Below, in pieces: positions 37,593-45,553 of a DNA stretch of 64,000 bases. Below the pieces are notes generated by a model. The model was given only the letters and a program-made list of their open reading frames with translations, ran no database searches and was not told where the DNA came from. The stretch spans positions 2,560,661 to 2,624,660 of the forward strand of contig NZ_CP016474.1 in NCBI RefSeq assembly GCF_001693255.1. Direction: 5' to 3'. The position numbers and the translations under genes were made by a program. Source of the DNA: Picosynechococcus sp. PCC 7003 (GTDB lineage: Bacteria > Cyanobacteriota > Cyanobacteriia > Cyanobacteriales > MRBY01). Within the stretch, counting starts at the first letter, position 1. The number at the start of each line of letters is the position of its first letter.

Positions 37593-38175
37593 GGGGTTGC
37601 AATACCATCAGGGCGAGATCGAGGGTTTCCCTAAGGTATTCGGGATTCGGCAGGCCTTTGATGCGGGTATTTAATCCTAGAAGAATTTGATAGAGATAAC
37701 GGGCGGTTTTTGGGCTGTCAAAATCTGGGGGCAGTTCTCCTTTGGCGATCGCCTGATTGAGAGTATTCACAAAAATTTGTTCGACATTGGTGGCAATATC
37801 TTCCACGAGGGCGGCCACTTGGGGGTCATGGGGCGCGAGTTCAATCATCGCATTGACAACAAAACACCCTCGATAACCGAGCAGTTTGGCATTTTCGGCG
37901 GTTTGATAAAACAAATTTCGGAGATTTTCTAGGGGTGAAGCGGAATAATTGAGTCGTTCTTCTAGCTGACGCACTGCGATTTTGCCGTAATAGGCGATCG
38001 CCTCTAGGAATAGATCATGCTTGCTAGTAAAAGTGTTATAGAGACTTTGCCGCTGAATCCCCATACAGTCCAGGAGGTCTGCTAAGCTCGTGGCCTTGTA
38101 GCCCTTTTCCCAGAACAATTCCATTGCCTTTTCAAGGGCGGCATTACGGTTAAAAGCAAGCTTCCGGCCCACCAT
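37588..38175 (-). CDS. TetR/AcrR family regulator (NemR-like)
   Basis: A 195-residue one-component repressor. The N-terminal helix-turn-helix is ALEKAMELFWEKGYKATSLADLLDCMGIQRQSLYNTFTSKHDLF (about residues 13-56). The ligand domain has GYRGCFVVNAMIELAPHDP (about 101-119), a Cys-containing stretch also typical of NemR-type regulators that sense reactive electrophiles through a cysteine. Its own promoter region holds AGAGAAA and TTTCTCT arms about 22 bases apart. It might control the Old Yellow Enzyme gene 3.5 kb away, as NemR controls nemA in other bacteria, but the two operator regions do not share an obvious sequence. Confidence 0.88.
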   Translation of the reverse strand: MVGRKLAFNRNAALEKAMELFWEKGYKATSLADLLDCMGIQRQSLYNTFTSKHDLFLEAIAYYGKIAVRQLEERLNYSASPLENLRNLFYQTAENAKLLGYRGCFVVNAMIELAPHDPQVAALVEDIATNVEQIFVNTLNQAIAKGELPPDFDSPKTARYLYQILLGLNTRIKGLPNPEYLRETLDLALMVLQPQ

Positions 38176-38309
38176 GGCACAACCTAGATACAGTGCAGAG
38201 AAACTATGGTTTATCCTAAAGGAAATTTCTCTACACCGTCAAAAAACGTGCCTAAGTTGGGGGCAAGAGCCAAACCAGGGTTCTGGTCGACAAATAGGCT
38301 AGGGGGATT

Positions 38310-39020
38310 TTATTGACAAGAGCCATTCCAAGATCCACCTGTTCTGCCACTATCCCGACTGAACCCACCAGTAAACGAACAAGCTGTGTCAAAGACCATT
38401 TCAAAAGAGCCTGTGTTACTACTATTGTTGGTACGGCCCCAACGCCCTTGCACGACATAGGCATTACGACTGCTATCCCAACCTTGGGAAGTAATGGCGA
38501 TGGTATTGGTACGAGTGCCATACCAACCTTCTAGCCAATTGATATTGCCATAGTTAGACTGCCAGACCTGGTTTAAGTCAGGGCGAAATTGTACTGCTGC
38601 TGGAATTCCAGCGGGCACATTGAGCACGGGAGGGTCGTTAAGGATCGGCGCATTAGCCTGCATACAACCCTGGTTGTTATTAAAAACTTGGAGGGTTGCA
38701 TATTCATTGCTTTGGACAAGTTTGCTGACATATTGAACTGCCCGAGCACTGGTATCACAGATAACGGTCGGCTCCCCAGATCGAAAGGCGCGATCTTGCC
38801 AACTGCATTCCCCTGGTTGTAAGCCTTGGGGGGCGCTACCAGCGGCAGCCCGGAAATTAATTCTGACGTTATTGTTGCCCGTATTGACGATGCTTAAACC
38901 ACCACCACCACGACAGACAAGGGGATAACTCTGTTGGGCCTGAGCGGGGGCGATCACCAAAGGGATTGTCACCAAAGAGGCGACACTGCAGAAGGCAGTT
39001 ATTTGTTTGTAGGAAAACAT
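38310..39020 (-). CDS. Secreted Cys-containing hypothetical protein
   Basis: A 236-residue exported protein with a clear signal peptide (about 1-28, cleavage after APAQA). The mature part has six or more cysteines, likely in disulfides, and is rich in Asn, Gly and Ser. The C-terminal region GRWGRTNNSS...FEMVFDTACSFTGGFSRD...GGSWNGSCQ resembles a beta-rich repeat seen in some cyanobacterial secreted proteins. No enzymatic motif is recognised. It stands alone with its own promoter region. Confidence 0.7.
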   Translation of the reverse strand: MFSYKQITAFCSVASLVTIPLVIAPAQAQQSYPLVCRGGGGLSIVNTGNNNVRINFRAAAGSAPQGLQPGECSWQDRAFRSGEPTVICDTSARAVQYVSKLVQSNEYATLQVFNNNQGCMQANAPILNDPPVLNVPAGIPAAVQFRPDLNQVWQSNYGNINWLEGWYGTRTNTIAITSQGWDSSRNAYVVQGRWGRTNNSSNTGSFEMVFDTACSFTGGFSRDSGRTGGSWNGSCQ

Positions 39021-39207
39021 GATTTAGAGGTTCCGAAAAGATAATTAGCAGACGAGCTTAATTTAGTTATAGTTCCTCTAAACAGATGCAAATGTCTCGT
39101 TTTTTAACTAATTGCAGTAAATTTCCATAACGTTTGCAGCATTTTCCGTATTTTGGCGGAGGCTTTTCAAAAAGATTAGGCTACAAAGATAGCATCAGTA
39201 ACCCATC

Positions 39208-40107
39208 TTAATTATCCAGGATATTTGAGATTTTTTCTAGGGCGAGTTTCGCCGCGCCGACCATCCCCGCATTGTTTCCTAACTGGGCTTTGGTGAGTTT
39301 TAAATCAACCCGTGAGGAAGGCAGCACCCGCCGCTCAATTTCGGCGATCGCCGCTGGGAGGAAAAATTCACTGCTGGCACTAATGCCACCCCCCAGGATA
39401 ATCATTTCGGGGGTGAAAATATAGATTAAGCTTGTTAGCCCTGCCCCCAACAGTTTGCCGTAGGTTTGCCAATGGGCGATCGCCTCAGCATCTCCCGCTT
39501 GGGCCAGTTGGCCTAATTCCCCAGGATCTTTGCCAGAAATCCGTTTGACGCCATTAATCGAACAATACTGCTCAAAGGAACCATTATTGCCGCTATTGCA
39601 AGGGGGGCCGTCAGGATTGAGGGTAATTAGTCCCAACTCACCAGCCGCACCATAATGGCCCGTAAACAGTTGCCCATTCAGAATGACTGCTCCACCCACC
39701 CCTGTTCCCAAGGTAATGAGTAAAAGATTTTGGCGATCGCGTCCGGCCCCTAACCAAGCTTCCCCCAGACCCGCACAGTTGGCATCGTTATTGAGGGTTG
39801 TCGGTAAACCTGTTTTTGCTTCGACCCAATCGGCGAGGGAGACATCCTGCCAACCATTGAGATTGATCGCAACCTTGGCAATGCGAGCGCTGCCGTCCAC
39901 CGGCCCAGGGATGCCGATCCCTACTGCTTTACAGGTGCGATCTTGGTTGAGTTCATTCACTAAATTGGCGATCGCCTCAGCAACAGCGGTTGGGGTACTG
40001 GGTTGGGGGGTAGGAACTGATTTTTCCGCAAGACAAATACCATCGAGGCTAAATTTTCCCCCTTTGATGGCGGTGCCCCCCAGATCAATCCCAATCACTG
40101 CGCTCAT
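39208..40107 (-). CDS. ROK-family sugar kinase (glucokinase-like)
   Basis: A 299-residue ROK protein that probably phosphorylates glucose or a related sugar with ATP. The phosphate-binding loop IGIDLGGTAIKGG (about 5-17), catalytic DANCAGLGEAWLGAGR and LLLITLGTGVGGAVILNGQL are all present. The usual zinc-site motif CxCGxxGCxE reads CNSGNNGSFE here, with two cysteines replaced by serine, as I recall for other cyanobacterial ROK kinases. It abuts ureB, whose stop codon touches the start ATG, so expression is probably coupled. Confidence 0.9.
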   Translation of the reverse strand: MSAVIGIDLGGTAIKGGKFSLDGICLAEKSVPTPQPSTPTAVAEAIANLVNELNQDRTCKAVGIGIPGPVDGSARIAKVAINLNGWQDVSLADWVEAKTGLPTTLNNDANCAGLGEAWLGAGRDRQNLLLITLGTGVGGAVILNGQLFTGHYGAAGELGLITLNPDGPPCNSGNNGSFEQYCSINGVKRISGKDPGELGQLAQAGDAEAIAHWQTYGKLLGAGLTSLIYIFTPEMIILGGGISASSEFFLPAAIAEIERRVLPSSRVDLKLTKAQLGNNAGMVGAAKLALEKISNILDN

Positions 40108-40422
40108 CTAGTCCAATGCTCCATCTACCAAATTATTTAGCCCATACACATGGCGACGACCCGCCAAGGCCACTAATTCTACGTCCTTTTCGTCACCGGG
40201 TTCAAAGCGTACTGCTGTGCCCGCCGGAATATTTAAACGCATTCCCTTGGTGACTGCCCGGTCAAACTGGAGGGCACGATTTACCTCGAAAAAATGGAAA
40301 TGAGACCCCACCTGGATCGGGCGATCGCCGGTGTTAGCTACCGTAACCACCTTTGTTTCTCGGCCTGCATTCAGTTCAATTTCCCCGGGTTGGGGGCGTA
40401 GTTCGCCTGGAATCATCGCCAT
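40108..40422 (-). CDS. ureB: Urease beta subunit, separated from other ure genes
   Basis: The 104-residue beta subunit of urease, which hydrolyses urea to ammonia and CO2 in the cytoplasm. Typical segments are [44 protein letters not shown] and [21 protein letters not shown]. UreA and UreC are not in the window, which fits the scattered urease genes of many unicellular cyanobacteria. It lies directly upstream of the ROK kinase gene with no gap between stop and start. The true start may be the second Met (MIPGEL). Confidence 0.95.
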   Translation of the reverse strand: MAMIPGELRPQPGEIELNAGRETKVVTVANTGDRPIQVGSHFHFFEVNRALQFDRAVTKGMRLNIPAGTAVRFEPGDEKDVELVALAGRRHVYGLNNLVDGALD

Positions 40423-40533
40423 ATCGCTCCAAAAACTGCCTTTATCCTACGCAATTATCAGGAAATGCAACAGAGCAAAAAGTCGCCAAAATATCCAAGC
40501 TAGACTGAAAAAAATTCACGGGGGCGATCGCCG

Positions 40534-41382
40534 ATGACCGGAACCTATACCATCAGAACCATGACCCAGCCGGAGTTGGATTTAGCCATTGAGTGGGCCG
40601 CCCAGGAGGGTTGGAATCCCGGCCTACAGGATGCCGCTAGTTTCTACGCCGCCGATCCCACAGGATTTCTGGTTGGTCTGCTGGATGGGGAGGTGATCGC
40701 CTGCATTTCCGCAGTGAAATATGCCCCGGATTTCGCCTTCATTGGCTTTTATATCGTCAAACCAGAATATCGTGGTCAAGGTTTCGGTTGGCAAATTTGG
40801 CAGGCCGCCCTCGCTACCGTGGGCGATCGCAATGTGGGCCTCGATGGGGTGGTCGCCCAGCAGGAAAATTACAAAAAATCGGGCTTTACCCTGGCCTACA
40901 ACAACGTGCGTTACAGCGGTCTCGGTGGTGGCCAGATCCCTGAACATCACGGTCTAAAGCCCTTGACAGCGGTCGATATTGAGGAAATTTGTGCATATGA
41001 TCAGCGGTTTTTTCCGGGCGATCGCCGCACCTTTTTAAATTCCTGGCTGCAGCAACCGAACAGCACCACCTGGGTGACGGTCAACAATGGTGAAATAACG
41101 GGCTATGGCATGGTGCGCCCTTGTCGTCAGGGTTATAAAATTGGCCCTCTCTTTGCCAACAATGCCGAAATTGCCGAACGTCTCTTTCTCGCCCTCAAAG
41201 GTAGCCTTCCCACCGGTAGTGAACTTTTCCTCGATGTGCCCATGGTGAATCCAGAGGCGATCGCCCTCGCCCAACGCTACCAACTGCAGCCTGTGTTTGA
41301 AACGGCACGGATGTACACCCAAGCGCCCCCGAAAATTCCTGTCAAAAACATTTTTGGGGTGACCAGTTTTGAATTAGGCTAG
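40534..41382 (+). CDS. GNAT acetyltransferase with second GNAT-like domain
   Basis: A 282-residue acetyltransferase. The N-terminal GNAT domain has the acetyl-CoA pyrophosphate-binding motif IVKPEYRGQGFGWQIW (about residues 73-88), and a C-terminal GNAT-like half (about 145-280, with YGMVRPCRQGYKIGPLFANN) lacks a clear copy of that motif. This double layout is like the YitH/DUF5645 group. Acceptor is unknown. The start ATG lies within a HIP1 site-containing leader; there is no neighbour on the same strand. Confidence 0.88.
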   Translation: MTGTYTIRTMTQPELDLAIEWAAQEGWNPGLQDAASFYAADPTGFLVGLLDGEVIACISAVKYAPDFAFIGFYIVKPEYRGQGFGWQIWQAALATVGDRNVGLDGVVAQQENYKKSGFTLAYNNVRYSGLGGGQIPEHHGLKPLTAVDIEEICAYDQRFFPGDRRTFLNSWLQQPNSTTWVTVNNGEITGYGMVRPCRQGYKIGPLFANNAEIAERLFLALKGSLPTGSELFLDVPMVNPEAIALAQRYQLQPVFETARMYTQAPPKIPVKNIFGVTSFELG

Positions 41383-41402
41383 GCCAGCGCGGGGTTTCAG
41401 GC

Positions 41403-41436
41403 CATAAAAAAAGCATATGTTCTTACACATATGCCT
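41403..41436 (-). terminator. Terminator of the 48-residue small protein gene
   Basis: A perfect GCATATGT-tcttac-ACATATGC hairpin (41413-41434) is followed on the minus strand by seven T residues. It lies about 25 bases after the small gene's stop. Confidence 0.88.
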
Positions 41437-41459
41437 GCCGTAAAAATGATTTAACTGAT

Positions 41460-41606
41460 CTATTCGCCGTACTCGTTGAGAATTTCTTTTGCTTCCCGGA
41501 CTGCATCCGCATTTTTGTTCTGGGCATCCTGCTGCTTGAGCATATGTCTCGCCCAAACCCGTTCCATCGCCCGGAGGGTTTCACTTTTCTCTTTACGCAT
41601 CCGCAT
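41460..41606 (-). CDS. Small 48-residue charged helical protein
   Basis: A short gene below usual annotation limits. The protein begins MRMRKEKSETLRAMERVW and ends EAKEILNEYGE. It is highly charged (Arg/Lys/Glu), has no cysteines and is probably one long helix; I do not recognise a family. Support for a real gene is strong: an AAAGGGAG ribosome site 9 bases before the ATG, a TTGAAT-17-TATAAT promoter about 65 bases upstream, and a perfect hairpin with a T-run just after the stop. Function is unknown; RNA or protein binding would fit its composition but is a guess. Confidence 0.75.
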   Translation of the reverse strand: MRMRKEKSETLRAMERVWARHMLKQQDAQNKNADAVREAKEILNEYGE

Positions 41607-41671
41607 AGTTTTAAACTCCCTTTAAAAAAACCTAATTTAGTTACTTTTGATACAGAAACTATCTTTTCTAT

Positions 41672-41700
41672 ATTATATGCAGCGACCGTCAAAGATTCAA
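41672..41700 (-). promoter_or_regulatory. Sigma70-type promoter of the small protein gene
   Basis: On the minus strand TTGAAT (41695-41700) and TATAAT (41672-41677) are separated by exactly 17 bases. The predicted start near 41664 gives a leader of about 58 bases. Confidence 0.75.
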
Positions 41701-41737
41701 GGGCTTTTTTAGGTACAAGTCTTCTGAAAATGGGCAA

Positions 41738-41772
41738 AAAAAAATCAGCCGCAATCGCTGATTTATATTTTG
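41738..41772. terminator. Terminator downstream of the CsgG-like gene
   Basis: AAATCAGC (41742-41749) pairs with GCTGATTT (41757-41764). A run of T residues follows on the minus strand, where it ends the CsgG-like transcript; weaker T-rich sequence follows on the plus strand. Confidence 0.8.
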
Positions 41773-41807
41773 ATGTTCCCTAGGGGAAGTGCAACAAGCT
41801 CAACGGT

Positions 41808-42596
41808 CTAGAAAAGATCAAGAACACTCCGGGTATTTTCGCGGCGGCGGTCGTCCTTCGCTTCATATTCGGCCATGCAGCCATTTTGCTCGACCATTAC
41901 ACAACTGAGATAATCAGTAGCTTCAATCAAGGCCGCCCGGAGAGCTTGGCCAACAGGAGCGCGGTTTGTTTCGGTGCGATCGCCGCCGAGGTTAATCCCC
42001 GCAAAACTCGCTGTAGCGCCCCCAGAGGTCGAATCAGATTTTGCCCGTCCTTCAACGGTACGCGCATAGAGAACTTCCCCAGTGGTAGAGTCAACGACCC
42101 GCAGATCGACTGCAACGTAGGCCTCCTCGCTAGAACCACGGCCACCGCCGCCGAGCCGAACGCCACCGATCCGGATCCCACTGAGTCCAAAGCCAGTCGA
42201 TTCTTCCTTAACGCCCTCTTCGTAGGAGGTGATCTGACCGAGGACGATGTATTGAGCGCCTGTGACCTGACCCCGTTGGGCGCCCGTTTCTGGGCGAACG
42301 ATCCCCAATTCGGCTAATTCTTGCTCTGACAGGACAGCCCCTAGGTTTTGTCGTTCAACGACGCGGAAATTGCCCGTAGCAGTAAGCTCATTACTGAGGG
42401 CGTCGGCCAGTTCCTGGGAAGTGTTGCTGTTCCACCACCACCAACGGCTGCCATTGGTTTCGTTTTTAAATTCGGGAACAGAGATGGTCGGTTGCCACTG
42501 GGCCAGTGCTTTTTCGCCCCCAAGCCCCAGGGTGAGCGCGAAGAAGGCCAGGGCAGTAGAGCGACTTACGGATGTCAAAAGCTGAGTGGTTTTCAT
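41808..42596 (-). CDS. CsgG/HfaB-family secreted protein
   Basis: A 262-residue exported protein with a signal peptide (about 1-32, ending EKALA) and a CsgG/LpoB-type fold. Typical segments are ISVPEFKNETNG, LADALSNELTATGNFRVVERQNLGAVLSEQ and GAQYIVLGQITSYEEG. CsgG proteins form outer-membrane secretion pores for curli; many cyanobacterial homologues lack curli genes and may act in envelope maintenance instead. A run of four Trp (RWWWWN) near residue 52 is unusual. There is no lipobox Cys, unlike E. coli CsgG. No curli genes are nearby, so the pore role is uncertain. Confidence 0.82.
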   Translation of the reverse strand: MKTTQLLTSVSRSTALAFFALTLGLGGEKALAQWQPTISVPEFKNETNGSRWWWWNSNTSQELADALSNELTATGNFRVVERQNLGAVLSEQELAELGIVRPETGAQRGQVTGAQYIVLGQITSYEEGVKEESTGFGLSGIRIGGVRLGGGGRGSSEEAYVAVDLRVVDSTTGEVLYARTVEGRAKSDSTSGGATASFAGINLGGDRTETNRAPVGQALRAALIEATDYLSCVMVEQNGCMAEYEAKDDRRRENTRSVLDLF

Positions 42597-42857
42597 TGGT
42601 TTCTTCAGATGCTACGGAATAAGGACAAAATTTTGGATGGTGCCGTATGCTTGCCCTTATACATTTATACGCTTGTATTTACTTGCCGCATACTGACACT
42701 GATGCACTTTACTGCACTTAAACATACATTGACGCTTTTGTCCCCTCCTGGGGTTCCCGGTTTGAGGATTTTGTGGGGTGAAATATACTAAAAGGTCTGG
42801 AATTTGCCAGAAGCTGGCGTTTTCGGTTTGACTACTGCTTTGGAGAAGGGATCCCCC

Positions 42858-44015
42858 ATGGCCCGTTATGCGCTTGTTCATGAATGGTTGACGCCCTACG
42901 CAACGGGGGGTTCAGAGCTGGTGGTGCAAGATATCCTCCAGGAAATTGAGGCCGATTTATTTGCCCTGATTGATTTTGAGTCCGCTAACCCTGATAGCTA
43001 TCTCTATGGTCGGGCGATCGCCACAAGTTTTTTACAGAAATTTCCCCGGGCAAAATATGGTTTACAAAACTATCTGCCGCTGATGCCCTTAGCCATTGAG
43101 CAATTTAACCTTGAAGCTTATGACGTAATTTTGTCATCATCCCACGCGGTGGCTAAAGGGGTTTTGACGCGGCCCCACCAGCTACACATTTGCTATTGTC
43201 ATACGCCGATGCGCTATGCCTGGGATTTAACCTTTGATTATTTAGATAACTCTGGTCTCGGCAAGGGCGTTAAAGGGATTGTGACGCGGTATTTTCTCCA
43301 CCGACTGCGGCAGTGGGATGTGATCAGTGCCAACCAAGTGGATTATTTTATTGCCAATTCCCACTGGACAGCCCAACGGATCTGGCGTTGTTACCGGCGG
43401 CGGGCGGCGGTGATTTATCCCCCAGTCAATTTGGAGCGGTTTGCCTACCGAGAAGAAAAGGATGATTTTTATGTAACGGTGTCGCGGTTGGTGCCTTACA
43501 AAAAAGTGGCGTTGATTGTGGAAGCGTTTAACCAGGTGGGCAAAAATTTGGTGGTGATTGGCGGCGGGCCAGAGTTAGAGAAGCTCCAAAAGATGGCAAA
43601 ACCAAATGTACAAATTTTGGGGCGGCAACCGGATGAAGTCGTAGAAGATTATCTGGCACGGGCAAAAGCCTATGTTTACGCGGGCTGCGAAGATTTCGGT
43701 ATTGTGCTCGTGGAAGCCCAGGCCTGTGGGACGCCGGTGATTGCCTTCGGTCGAGGGGGTGCGGCAGAAATTGTTGCCGATGGAAAAACGGGGATTTTAT
43801 TTCCCCAGCAATCGGCCCAGGCGATCGCCAACGGAGTCGAGCGTTTTGAGGCCCAAGCGCCAGAAATTCAGCCCGAAGCTTGTTTTGTGAGAGCCCAACA
43901 ATTTGCCGCTAACATTTTTCGGCAAAGCTATGTAGAATTTGTAGACAACTGTCAAGAAAAGTGGCATGGATGGCGATCGCCCCGTTCCATGTTCCCAGGG
44001 TTTGACCAGTGGTGA
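42858..44015 (+). CDS. Glycosyltransferase family 4
   Basis: A GT-B glycosyltransferase of about 385 residues. The ATG at 42858 follows a GGAGAAGGG ribosome site; a TTG 54 bases earlier would add 18 residues and is less likely. The N terminus ALVHEWLTPYATGGSELV carries the glycine loop, and the donor domain has VSRLVPYKK and the E-x7-E motif in EDFGIVLVEAQACGTPVIAF. It is followed by a WbaP-type initiating transferase and probably adds an early sugar to the same exopolysaccharide unit. Codon use and HIP1 sites are host-like, unlike the 24.8-28.2 kb island. Confidence 0.9.
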   Translation: MARYALVHEWLTPYATGGSELVVQDILQEIEADLFALIDFESANPDSYLYGRAIATSFLQKFPRAKYGLQNYLPLMPLAIEQFNLEAYDVILSSSHAVAKGVLTRPHQLHICYCHTPMRYAWDLTFDYLDNSGLGKGVKGIVTRYFLHRLRQWDVISANQVDYFIANSHWTAQRIWRCYRRRAAVIYPPVNLERFAYREEKDDFYVTVSRLVPYKKVALIVEAFNQVGKNLVVIGGGPELEKLQKMAKPNVQILGRQPDEVVEDYLARAKAYVYAGCEDFGIVLVEAQACGTPVIAFGRGGAAEIVADGKTGILFPQQSAQAIANGVERFEAQAPEIQPEACFVRAQQFAANIFRQSYVEFVDNCQEKWHGWRSPRSMFPGFDQW

Positions 44016-44064
44016 GGCGCAACCCTAACGGCCAGGCAGTTTTTGGTGTGTGGAGAGGATCGTA

Positions 44065-44799
44065 ATGGCAGTTTATCGGCAGTTTGATGCGCTGAAATTC
44101 GTTGCTGGGCTAGCGCGACAAGGCTCGGAGTTTTTGTTTGCCCCCAGCGATGATCGCTCCCTATCCCTGCGGCGCTGGCTCGATGGGGCGCTGGCGAAAC
44201 GGAGCTTTGATATTTGTTTTTCCCTCGGCGTTTTGGTGCTGTTTTCTCCCCTCTATTTGGCGATCGCCCTGATTATTAAGCTCACTTCTCCCGGCCCTGT
44301 TTTCTATGTACAACGGCGGGTGGGTAAGGATTTTCGTCCCTTTGGCTGCATCAAGTTTCGGACGATGGTTATTAATGCTGACGCCGTACTCGAAGAAATG
44401 TTGCGGAGATCGCCAGAGTTACGCGCCGAATTTGAACAGGATTTCAAGCTCAAAAAAGACCCCCGTATTACTGGCATTGGCCATATTTTGCGCCTCACCA
44501 GCCTCGATGAATTTCCCCAGTTTTGGAATGTGCTCAAGGGCGATATGAGCATTGTTGGCCCCCGCCCCCTCGTCCCCAAGGAACTCTATAAATATGGTCG
44601 CCACATCGACAAAGTCTTGACTATTCGTCCGGGTCTCACGGGGCTATGGCAGGTGTCTGGGCGCAACGATATTCCCTATGGCACCCGGGTAAGGATGGAT
44701 TCCTATTATGTGCACCACCGCCATTGGTTGATGGATTTGTGGATTGTCTGTAAAACCGTTTTTGTGATGCTATTCCCGAAAAATAACGGGGCCTACTAG
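44065..44799 (+). CDS. Initiating sugar-phosphate transferase (WbaP/PGT family)
   Basis: A polyprenyl-phosphate sugar-1-phosphate transferase of about 244 residues, starting a surface glycan by loading a sugar-phosphate onto the lipid carrier. The ATG at 44065 follows a GGAGAGG site; a GTG at 44050 is a weaker choice. A re-entrant membrane helix (CFSLGVLVLFSPLYLAIALIIKL) precedes the catalytic part with KFRTM, the Asp-Glu pair in SLDEFPQFWNVLKGDMSIVGPRPL and RPGLTGLWQVSGRN. There is no large N-terminal membrane domain, so it is the short PGT form. Its last codon and the convergent cyclo-ligase stop share the bases CTAG. Confidence 0.92.
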   Translation: MAVYRQFDALKFVAGLARQGSEFLFAPSDDRSLSLRRWLDGALAKRSFDICFSLGVLVLFSPLYLAIALIIKLTSPGPVFYVQRRVGKDFRPFGCIKFRTMVINADAVLEEMLRRSPELRAEFEQDFKLKKDPRITGIGHILRLTSLDEFPQFWNVLKGDMSIVGPRPLVPKELYKYGRHIDKVLTIRPGLTGLWQVSGRNDIPYGTRVRMDSYYVHHRHWLMDLWIVCKTVFVMLFPKNNGAY

Positions 44800-45548
44800 G
44801 GCGAACTTTCTCGATAAAGCTTGTTGAGAATCGGGATGGTTTCCCACTGCTGGGGGCGAATCTGTTGCCAATCCAGGCCTTGGGGTTGTGGGTGGTTGTG
44901 GTGCGTTTGATAAATATTTGTGGGGGTACAAAGCCAATCCATGGGCCAGTCGTGGGCTTCTAGGGGCAATGCTTCGGGTGGCACCACCTGCAAATTGTGC
45001 ACCGTGGTCACAATGGTCGTTTTTGCATTCACCAGGCCAAACCGTTGGAGGAGGGCTAGTTCTAAATCGGCGAAGCCCGCCCCCTTTCCGGTACGTCCGC
45101 CGGCCAGACTCACCGCTACACAGCCCACCACTGCGAGGTCAATTTTTTCCATTTCCACAAAGCTAACGGGACGGCCATACTTGAGGATGTTGTTTTTTTC
45201 AGCGGCGATCGCCAAATCGAGACCCTGGGGCACCTGTTCCCGCGTAATCGCGACAAAACAAGATTCGTCTACTAACTGCGGCACCGCCATGTATAGGGTT
45301 TTCCCCGCAGCCAGGGCTTGGTAACGCACAGGGGCTTGGGCTTTATCGGGGTTGCATTTAATCACCGTTGCCTGTCGCCAAATATCCAAAGTGCTTAACT
45401 GCTCAGCGGCGGCGATCGCCCCGACAAAATTGGGAATATGGCCATGGGGAGGCGTCACCGTTGCCCCGGCGATTCCAAGGCGATCCCAGATGGTTTGCCT
45501 AAGGGTCGCTTTTGCGGGGTTGTAATGCTGCCAAGGAGAATGGGTCAT
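44796..45548 (-). CDS. 5-formyltetrahydrofolate cyclo-ligase
   Basis: Converts 5-formyl-THF to 5,10-methenyl-THF with ATP, recycling a folate storage form. The protein has the 5-FTHF cyclo-ligase domain (ALRQTIWDRLG-like N terminus, GGRTGKGAGFADLELALL near residue 160 for the ATP/folate loop, TTVHNLQVV). From the ATG at 45548 it has about 250 residues, longer than the E. coli enzyme and closer to the MTHFSD-like group. An in-frame start 51 bases earlier would run into the wecA-like gene and is rejected. The stop of that upstream gene is 6 bases before this ATG, so they form an operon. Confidence 0.85.
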   Translation of the reverse strand: MTHSPWQHYNPAKATLRQTIWDRLGIAGATVTPPHGHIPNFVGAIAAAEQLSTLDIWRQATVIKCNPDKAQAPVRYQALAAGKTLYMAVPQLVDESCFVAITREQVPQGLDLAIAAEKNNILKYGRPVSFVEMEKIDLAVVGCVAVSLAGGRTGKGAGFADLELALLQRFGLVNAKTTIVTTVHNLQVVPPEALPLEAHDWPMDWLCTPTNIYQTHHNHPQPQGLDWQQIRPQQWETIPILNKLYRESSP

Positions 45549-45553
45549 CGGTG

